64,000 bases of DNA from Phoronis australis (taxonomy: Eukaryota; Phoronida; Phoronidae), in the NCBI GenBank assembly GCA_002633005.1, contig NMRA01000005.1, positions 1,977,048-2,041,047 of the forward strand. Reading direction: 5' to 3'. Below the pieces are notes generated by a model. The model worked only from the letters and a program-made list of their open reading frames with translations, was not told the DNA's origin and did not search any database. The first letter of the stretch is position 1, and every line of letters starts with the position of its first letter. A program made the position numbers and the translations under genes. This document shows positions 56,307 through 64,000 of the stretch, one piece after another.

Positions 56307-58743
56307 TTAAGGCAAACAAGCCCTTTTGGAATGATGAATTAACGCAACTTTGGAAAAATGTGGCCCAAGAAGAAAAAGTATTTCTCAAAGAAAAAATACT
56401 AAACGAAGAAGGGAGCGACTGTATGAATATAAGAACTCTAGATATTACTTTGACAAGAGATTCAGGTTTTAAAAAGGCAGTATTTGAAAGATAAATTAAC
56501 AATCATTGAAGAATCATGTGAAAATGAAGGAACTCAAGAACTTACATGTAGGACCTCAGCTCAAGAAGAGACATGAAAATATTATTCCCTCAGAAAGATG
56601 GCAGGCCAGTTTTAGAGATTTGTTTGCGAAAATTCCAATGGCTGAAAGTCAAAACGTAGAGGATTTGGAGAAAGCAATGCAATATGCTGAATGTTCGAGT
56701 CATGTAAAAGAAGTACTGAAAAACACTTTTTCTTCTTTTGAAGTTTATTCTGTTATTCGCAAATTAAAATCGGGTAAGGCCACTGGTATAGACGATATCC
56801 CATACGAAGTGCTGAGATCCCCAGATATGGTTATTATTTTGGTCTCGCTCTTTTAGAAGGTCTTTGACAGTGGAGTTATTCCATCATTATGGTATAAAGC
56901 GATTATCACCCCTATACCGAAAGGATCAGATAGAGATTTGAATTTACCGCCCAACTATAGAGGCATAAGCCTGCTCTCCACCGCGAGCAAAGTGTATGGT
57001 AATGTACTAAACAGGAGATTAACCGAGTTTCTGAATGTCGAACACAAACTGAATGAAGAACAAAATGGCTTTTCGACAGGGGAGGTCTTGTCTTGACCAC
57101 GTGTTTACACTCACGTCTATTGTTAGAAATAGGATAGCTTGTAAAAGACCAACGTTTGCAATATTCGTCGACATGGAACGGGCTTTTGACAATTTAGATA
57201 GAAACTTTTTTGTTAAATTAATTAATTTAGGAGTGGTTGGAAAATTCTATCACTCAGTAAAATCGTTGTATGCGCAGACAAAAACCTGTGTACAATTAGG
57301 TCAGTCAAGTTATACCAACTGGTTTCCAGTACAAAGAGGGGTCAGGCAGGGGGATCCATTGTCGCCTACATTGTTTTCAATTTTCATAAATGATTTGATT
57401 AATGATTTGAACAGTTGTAGCAAGGGTATCAATTTTGATGGATATAATTTATCATGTCTGTTGTACGCAGATGAAATTGTGATTTTTTCGGGTAATGAAA
57501 CTTATTTACAGGATTTACTGAACGTATTGAGTAATTGGTGTGCAAGGTGGCAAATGTCTGTAAATTTTTCCAAGACTGATGTGGTTCATTTTCGCAAGAG
57601 CGGACATGTAAGAACGAGTTTTGAATTCATTTTGTGCGATCGCATTGTGAATTTAAGAGAATGTTATAAGTATCTGGGTGTAACTCTGAATAAGTTCATG
57701 GATTTCAGTTTGACAGCTGAGGTACTGGCAGACTCCGCCTCCAGAGCGTTGGGAGCTCTGGTGAGCATGCAAGTACAAACATATTGGTAACATGGGTTTC
57801 AACAGTTACATCAAATGTTTTGAAATGTCCGTCTCTTCAATTCTAGAATATGGATCTGGAGTTTGTTGATATTCTCAATACTCCAAATGCGAAATGATCA
57901 GAACGAGAGCACTACGTGTATTTTTAGGGGTCCACAAGTATGCTGCCAATGCAGTACTTTATGGTGATTCGGGTTGGCCAAATTCACACTACAAACAACA
58001 TGAAAATATGCTTAGGCTCTGGAATCGTTTAGTTCTAATGGATGAAAGCAGAATTGCAAAAAAGTCTTTTTATGGGACCTTAAACATCGGAACTCCTGTA
58101 ATTGGTCAAGTTCAATATTTAAAATTATGGAGAAGTGCGACGTTTTAGAAAATTTCAGGAACAAGCAAATTGTGTCTCTCGAAAACTTCAAAACATTCAG
58201 AATCCAGTTAGAAGAGTTAAACTGGTTAAAATTAATCACTGAGAAACAAAGACTGTACTTATATAGATCTGTTAAGAATGACTATTGTGTAGAAGAGTAT
58301 TTCCGTCTGCCGGTGTCTTAGAGGTCCGTCATAGCTCGATTGAGAGCAGGTATTCTACCATTAGAGGTTGGGCGGTACTTCGGAATTCCTGTGAATGAGC
58401 GAATTTGTCGTGTTTGTAAAAACGGAATTGAAGATGAATTTTATTTAATTTTTGATTGTGAAAAATATACTCACATTCGACCAATATTCCAAAATAACTT
58501 GAAAGGTCTAGCGAAATTCATTCAAGACGCTTTGCAGGCTAGAAGTAATTGTTTGTTTATAAATTAGTCTGAAGTGGTCATATTTGAGCTTGTGCAATAT
58601 GTTATGTAATGATTTAATTTTTATTAGGTGACTGAGTAAGCCCATTGAGGCTGGGGTTTTATGTGGTGAATATTCTGTCTTTGATATTGTATTTACTGGC
58701 ACCCTTATGTCACTATAATAAATAAATATATAATAATAAAAAT
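56307..58743 (+). mobile_element. LINE B, 5'-truncated non-LTR retrotransposon
   Basis: Pieces in order on the plus strand: KPFWNDELTQLW near 56325 (linker after the missing endonuclease), LKSGKATGIDDIPYEVL near 56770, NYRGISLLSTASKVYGNVL near 56955, FRQGRSCLDHVFTL near 57070 after a frameshift, and motif A FVDMERAFDNLDRNFF near 57165. Then motif B GVRQGDPLSPTLFSIF near 57340, motif C LLYADEIVIFS near 57460, SVNFSKTDVVHF, and a C-terminal zinc motif (RICRVCKNGIEDEFYLIFDC) near 58400. The 3' end is a TAA-rich tail (AATAAATATATAATAATAAAA). Stops at 56857 and elsewhere and several frameshifts make it inactive. Loss of the 5' half is usual for target-primed insertion. YADE replaces the catalytic YADD. 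Confidence 0.9.
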
Positions 58744-58970
58744 CATACACAATCAACAACTGATGAACGGCTTTCTAGTTATGCGACTCTTATGCAAGTT
58801 TGTTGAAAGACGGTGGAGTTAAGAAACGTTTTAGTGACAGTAAATTTCATAGCAAGAGGCAACACCAGAATAAATGATTGCAAACAAATTCTGCGCATGC
58901 TCGGTGGAATCTTAGTAGCTCGAGATGGAAATTGGAATTCCAGGACTATAGTTCTATGCATCAGTCTATC
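58744..58970 (-). mobile_element. LINE relic A2, other half
   Basis: It continues the alignment with 44120-44380 (CAACTGATGAACGGCTTTCT, ACTCTTATGCAA, GAATTCCAGGACTATAGTTCTAT) beyond the LINE B tail. Confidence 0.7.
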
Positions 58971-59286
58971 GAAGGAGACAAGAGGTCTCCGAGATACTAG
59001 GATTAGGTAAATATTCTGTCCAGTAAACAAGTCTCATTCTCAATATATGATTCAAAATGTTGTTGATAACAACGCTAACTAAACGTGGTACTTACCACTC
59101 CATTTTTCTTGCAGCAATCTGAAATTAAATTGTTAGTTGAAACAGCTGTTGGGTGTCAGAGTATCTTGTGTAATCAAATAATCTTGAATCCAGTATCTGT
59201 TAACATTAAGGTCTGGTGATCACATTGATCTTTGACATCTGCTTCTTTATTAACCAAACGAAGGTGATTTCAATCGCTGTACTTAA
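58971..59286. other. no gene recognised
   Basis: Non-coding spacer. Confidence 0.35.
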
Positions 59287-59809
59287 AGAGGCATGAAACG
59301 CGAAAGCTCGTCAAGATATGATCTAAAGCAAACAATTTCTGACGAAAGTACCATCTCTCAACGTCTAGTACAGAGTAATTCACTTTCCCTTGTGAATAAA
59401 TTTCCAGAAACAAATCACAAAATTCACGATTTTTGAAATACGCGAAAAGGAAAAACTCTGTGGTTACCACAGAGTTTCTAATCTCCCTCCCACTTACGAT
59501 GAATATTCGCAATTGCTTGATGTCAAAGATCACATTTCCCTTACATGGAAAATGTGCTACGTATATGTCTTGCCATGCCAAATAAGGAGACGTGCTTTGC
59601 CTTTTGGGATAAAAATCGTCGAGCAGTTGACAGATATTGTTTTTTTTCGAAATTTGAAACTAAAATAAAATGCTTTGATATCAACGGAAACAAAAAAATT
59701 TTAAGAACAAACCCCTAAGATACCCGGTAAGCTGGTTGAATTCTGTTTCAGTGGCAGGGAATCACTTTCAATATTGCAATTTAGTCTGTTGATCGCTTTT
59801 CAGGCCTCT
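59287..59809. mobile_element. MITE with TTAA target site, copy B
   Basis: AGAGGCATGAAA at the left and the inverse CAGGCCTCT at the right, with perfect TTAA on both sides (59283-59286 and 59810-59813). Full-length relative of copy A at 7838-8280. The next element was inserted across its right-hand TTAA. The minus-strand frame inside (59270-59581) is repeat sequence. Confidence 0.9.
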
Positions 59810-59815
59810 TTAAAT

Positions 59816-60936
59816 CACAGGCGCTTGGGTTTATCGCAAATGACGTCACTCAATATTATAAATATAAGAAAACATAAAGGTTGGACACTCGAAATCTGTT
59901 TCCTAAAAATTTTCTACTCAAATGTGCATGGAACTCCACGAAACTAGCATCGAACAACTCTTAGAATACCTTCTTTCATTTGATCTCTTCAAATTGCCTT
60001 CGAGTGGTGATTTGGCGACAAAAATGCCAAAAGAATGCCAAAATCACAAATTCAAGGACCTAATTCCGTGATGTCATGGCAGACGGTCTTCGCACATCCG
60101 GGTTTTGACGGACGCTCCCGAGCTAAATCCGAAAGTCTAATTTCGCGCGGCTTTCGCCGTCAATCCATCGACTACTTGATCATGAGAAGCAGAGAGCACT
60201 TTATTGCCAAATAAATGTAATTACTCACATATTTGTGTCAAATATAAATTATCCTGATACTGTATTGATATGCGAAGTTTTTTGTGTACTGTGATTTCTT
60301 ATGAAGGTTTTACTTTTGGCCAAAACCATTGAGTTAACTCGTCGGCCACGCGCATTGTAATACTTGCACGGACTGCGTTTCCTGGCCGAGTGTGTGTTGT
60401 GCTTCAATCAAAAAAGTGCGTGATGTCAAGATGAGAAACAAGATACGCCAGTTTATGTAATAAAATTCTAAGTTAAGAGCTAAAATGAGCCGTCAGTGGA
60501 ATAAAGTTACAAATAATCATTAAAATACTAACTTTAACATTCTCAATTAGTTGAGTTTTGGATTAGAATTATTGAATTTGAAATATAGGTTGCTTGCTCA
60601 AACTCGAAGTTTCACCTACGACAGGCGTACAAGTTGAAGCACAACTGAAATCCGCCATGTTTACTATTTCAGGTCCTTGAATTCAGAGTTTTGAGATTGT
60701 TTTGGAAATTCCATCGCCAATTCACCACTCACGAAGACAGTTAATGGGATCTAGGAATGATAAGGCTTCGAAGGTTTATGCAACACCAGACTGAGGGAGG
60801 TGCACGCAGATTTTATTTGGATTTTGGACGGTTGAAGTTGGGAGCCTCGGCTTGGCAAAGTTTAAGTGTCCAACCTTTATGTGTTCTTATATATATTATT
60901 GAGTGACGTCATTTGCGATAAACCCAAGCGCCTGTG
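59816..60936. mobile_element. 8-bp-TSD MITE family, longest copy
   Basis: Terminal inverted repeats of about 75 bp, starting CACAGGCGCTTGGGTTTATC on both strands, with few mismatches. The exact target duplication CTTTAAAT lies at 59808-59815 and 60937-60944. Length 1,121 bp. No transposase-like frame, so non-autonomous. An 8-bp duplication fits hAT or P-type elements; the terminal bases do not settle which. Confidence 0.93.
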
Positions 60937-60944
60937 CTTTAAAT

Positions 60945-61580
60945 CAGCTGAACATCAACCTAAACTGGCATAATATGATTCATAATCAAGGAGATCAACG
61001 CGGGTTATGATCACCCTGTCCACCGTTGATTCACTCGAGCTGAACACTATAACCGTGCTCCTACTTTCGTATCCAATGAAAATATACAAAAAAGGAACAC
61101 CGTGCAATCATTGAAATTATTGATTCGGAAAATTAGTGTAAATGAGAAAAATACGCATTCAGGTAAGATCGCAGCTCAATATTGTAAAAAAATTACCACT
61201 GCAATGACATCGTTTTCGAGATCTTTACCTGATTCGGGTAAATATGAGGGCAATTTAGCCCTTAAAACGTTTACGCACCATTTCCTAATTTTTGTGACAT
61301 TTATCGGATGCTAATGTTGGTTTCACAGCAGCAAAATTTGTCCTGAAATTCTGTTTGCTGGTATTAAAATACTAAAAACTCGTAACGAAATAAAGCCAAA
61401 CCATCGTGAACAATCCATCAGGAAATTGTAAATTTTCCACAATTTTGTAAGCAGGCCATGCGAGTGTGGAACCTCAGCAAAAATTGGGTTATGGTTCAAG
61501 ACTACGTGATTCATATCCAGAGTCCTGTGACTCGTGTATTTGTACAGCTTGTGCTGTGGGGTCGTCGCTTCGTGTTTTGA
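60945..61580. other. no gene recognised
   Basis: Non-coding spacer between MITE copies. Confidence 0.4.
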
Positions 61581-62140
61581 AGAGGCATGGAATGCAAAAA
61601 TTCACAAGAAATAGGTTTTAAATAGATCGTGGCGAATCTACTTCTTGGGGATGCTGACGTAAGAGTTATTCGCTTTGAATATTGCAAAAATGTCCTGAAA
61701 AAATCGCCAGATTCATTATTTTTGAAAGAGACGAAATATAAAATCTTTAATCCCAGTACAGTTTTCAAATTATGCGCCCCTTATAATCGATATGCACGTG
61801 TGCACTCAAAGAAGTCGGACTGGCTATCGCTTATAATCGCCATTATTTTGTTTATATCAAAGACCATATTTTCCATATAAGGGAAATGTGCTACGTCTTG
61901 CCGTATCAACTAAAGAGACGTGCTTTGCCGTGTGGGAGAAAAATTGATGAGACGAGCAGTTGACAGTCGACAGATCGTCTTTTCTGAAATATGAAATTAA
62001 AAGAAAAATGCTTTAACATCGGCAGAAATTCAAAATCTTTACAAACAAACCATGAAAATAGTTCTGGTGAATGGTTTGACTTCTGTGGCAGAAAACCACT
62101 TTGAATAATGCAGTTTAGTACTTGTTCACGTTCTATGCCA
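61581..62140. mobile_element. MITE with TTAA target site, copy C (decayed)
   Basis: It starts AGAGGCATGGAATGC after TTGA. It shares with copies A and B the blocks TTTTCCATATAAGGGAAATG, GAGACGTGCTTTGCC and CGAGCAGTTGACAG. The right terminus is not recognisable and the left third is much altered. Confidence 0.7.
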
Positions 62141-63540
62141 CTGTAAGGAAGCAGACTATCGGTGATCTCTGCTTGCTCCTCAACACAGACATGGTGGGTG
62201 CAAGGTTGTGAATTGAAAACAGCGCTGTTCTCTCACCTTTAAGTTGTTGAGATGTCATATCTTCTGGCCGTTGAAAACTCGTCTAGCCACAATCAAATCT
62301 CGAAAGTCCCTGTTTTAAAAAACGCAAACGTGAAATGACAAAAATTTGATGCTACCAAAGCCCACGTAGATGGATTTTCAAATGCATGGATATGTTGAGA
62401 ACATGCCTCTACTTAAAAGTATGTTTTTAAAAACAAATTTGGAAATTAAATCCGTGCCTATTACACACGATGCCCATTCTGAAGACTGGACTAAGGAAAT
62501 CTTTCCGGCCCGACTCATTATTTCTCGCAAACAATGACGTGAAGTTAATTAGAAGCATGTTAGAAGCGAAGACTGTCGAAAGCCCTCAGAGCAGTATAGG
62601 GATCAGAGTGAACAACTCGAAAAAATATATGTTTGTTATGTATGTTACCTGGTCCCTTTATCATTGCATCACTTCTTTGAAGGGATTGGAGACAGTTGAT
62701 CAAACGCCGTTAAGTTTTAAATTTACTAATTTATAAAACAATTGAATACATATAGGTTATCCCACATACATGGGAATACTACTGTCATATCCTACCGAGA
62801 ATTCATTTCATCTGGGAAGATAGAGTTGGAACATTTGCAGGTGAAATGTATTCGAGATAAATATCACAGTAGATTCATAAGTATGCAGAATAACCTTTTT
62901 ATTCCGCATATATCAACTCATTTGCATCCATCATCTCGTCATATATCTTGTTGCTGTATGCTTCGGCATGTTGTTACAGCGACGTCATGATGCATTGTAT
63001 GTATGCCAAGCACGGCACTCACGCCGGTTTAGCGACAAGACTATCTGTAAAAGTGTTGAATATCCAGTATTTTCATAATAAAATTATTAGAATTTTCAGA
63101 TAGTGAAATATGCAAGTTGAAGCACTGAACAATTCAGTCATATCAATATTTTGTCGGAAACTTAGAAACAATCCAGTCCTGGAATATAAAAATTGAAACA
63201 TTCCCTGAACACGTGTGCAGCATTGCGTCGTCATCTCTGGAAAAAAATGGCGGAAACTGTGCTGATTTTCAGAACTTGAGGGAAGAATTGCAAAAAGCAG
63301 CGCTGCCAATGACGGAGAGTTGAGACTTGAGGAACTCTGGGAGCAGACGATTGTGTCAGTAAAAACACATACCTGATATTAGGTCGCAATTTTCCGTAAA
63401 CACCTTAGCTCTCAATGTAGATATACTGTATGCATCCATAACGAAACGTTTTCGTTGGATTTGAATTAAATTTTAACCAGGGACGCTATTTAACTTGACT
63501 TATTTATGATGATCCAGGCCAAAAAATAGCCTCCTGATAA
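62141..63540. other. no gene recognised
   Basis: Non-coding; an 88-codon plus-strand frame at 62470-62736 has no recognised domain. Confidence 0.4.
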
Positions 63541-63666
63541 TTTTAAAAAACTTAAGTTTTCGAAACTTACGTTTTTGAAAACTTATGTTTTTGAAAACTT
63601 AAGCTATGAAAAATTAAGTTTTGGCCAAAAACTTAAATTTTCGTGATTGAAAACTTAAGTTTTTTA
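63541..63666. repeat. AAAACTTAAGTTTT palindromic cluster
   Basis: Seven or so variants of AAAACTTAAGTTTT, itself a palindrome, are packed in about 125 bases. The whole region can form many alternative hairpins. Confidence 0.85.
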
Positions 63667-64000
63667 GAGAGGGTAGCAGTCAAGCCAGTGCTTGAAAAGT
63701 CCTCTTCTCATCGTCATTGGCGCCACCAAATATAGAAATGGCGTCGGAAGTCAGCCTATTACTACATGGGGATAAAATAATAAAATGATTCTTTAGAACA
63801 TAGCAGATTTCGCCAAAAGATTATGTTACACTCAGGATAATTGTATTTGATGAAAGTAATCTTAGAACCTACACCGTGTCGTCCCACGACAACTGTCCGG
63901 GAAGAGTAGACAACGCAACACTTCACTAGAACAATATTAGCAAGTTTACTTGCGCCGGATCAGAGTACCCTGTATCCAAGAGCACTGCTAGTTTCGATGA
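63667..64000. other. no gene recognised
   Basis: Window end; no domain or repeat recognised. Confidence 0.35.

Noticed and set aside
1-64000. CRISPR arrays, bacterial operons, riboswitches
   Set aside because: None seen; tandem repeats present have no spacer-repeat regularity, and the genes have spliceosomal introns.

Overview
The window is about 64 kb of AT-rich, intron-containing, repeat-dense animal DNA. It shows GT-AG introns, LINE, Penelope-like and Gypsy retroelement relics, MITE-like DNA transposons, micro- and minisatellites and two kinds of assembly gap. Many NB-ARC/TPR proteins plus small TIR, DEATH and CARD genes are usual in marine invertebrates such as lancelets, hemichordates, molluscs and cnidarians. 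The sequence does not let me choose among these. Nothing looks prokaryotic: I see no operons, ribosome binding sites or CRISPR arrays. LAYOUT. 0-4.2 kb: gene-poor, with a 694-base N gap and a 360-bp foldback repeat. 4.4-9.5 kb, minus strand: two candidate immune-signalling genes, a spliced DEATH-CARD adaptor and a TIR-like open frame carrying 24-residue tandem repeats; their introns and spacer hold two MITE families. 10-15 kb: minisatellite, perfect hairpin and a LINE relic. 15.4-18.8 kb, minus: NB-ARC/TPR STAND NTPase gene 1. 19-27 kb: LINE scraps and a 1.72-kb tandem duplication. 27.8-31.9 kb: tandem, decayed Penelope-like elements with GIY-YIG ends. 32.9-35.5 kb, minus: NB-ARC/TPR gene 2, a clear paralogue of gene 1. 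35.8-36.2 kb: third Penelope fragment. 36-41 kb: nothing recognisable. 41.5-48.2 kb: LINE and Gypsy relics and two short exon candidates. 49-64 kb: almost entirely repeats, including a foldback transposon family with 8-bp target duplications, a 1.06-kb sequence repeated across a single N (probably an unmerged contig overlap), and a 5'-truncated LINE nested in an older LINE. HOW THE GENES FIT TOGETHER. The four supported genes lie on one strand, and all carry domains of ligand-sensing or death-fold signalling: two STAND switch ATPases with TPR sensor tails, a DEATH-CARD adaptor and a TIR-like protein. In other animals such parts sit in one polypeptide or meet by homotypic interaction. Here the receptors show no recognised effector domain and the candidate effectors are separate neighbours. 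A physical link between them is inference. Exon models rest on splice consensus, reading phase and paralogue comparison, not on transcripts; boundaries may be off by a base or so.
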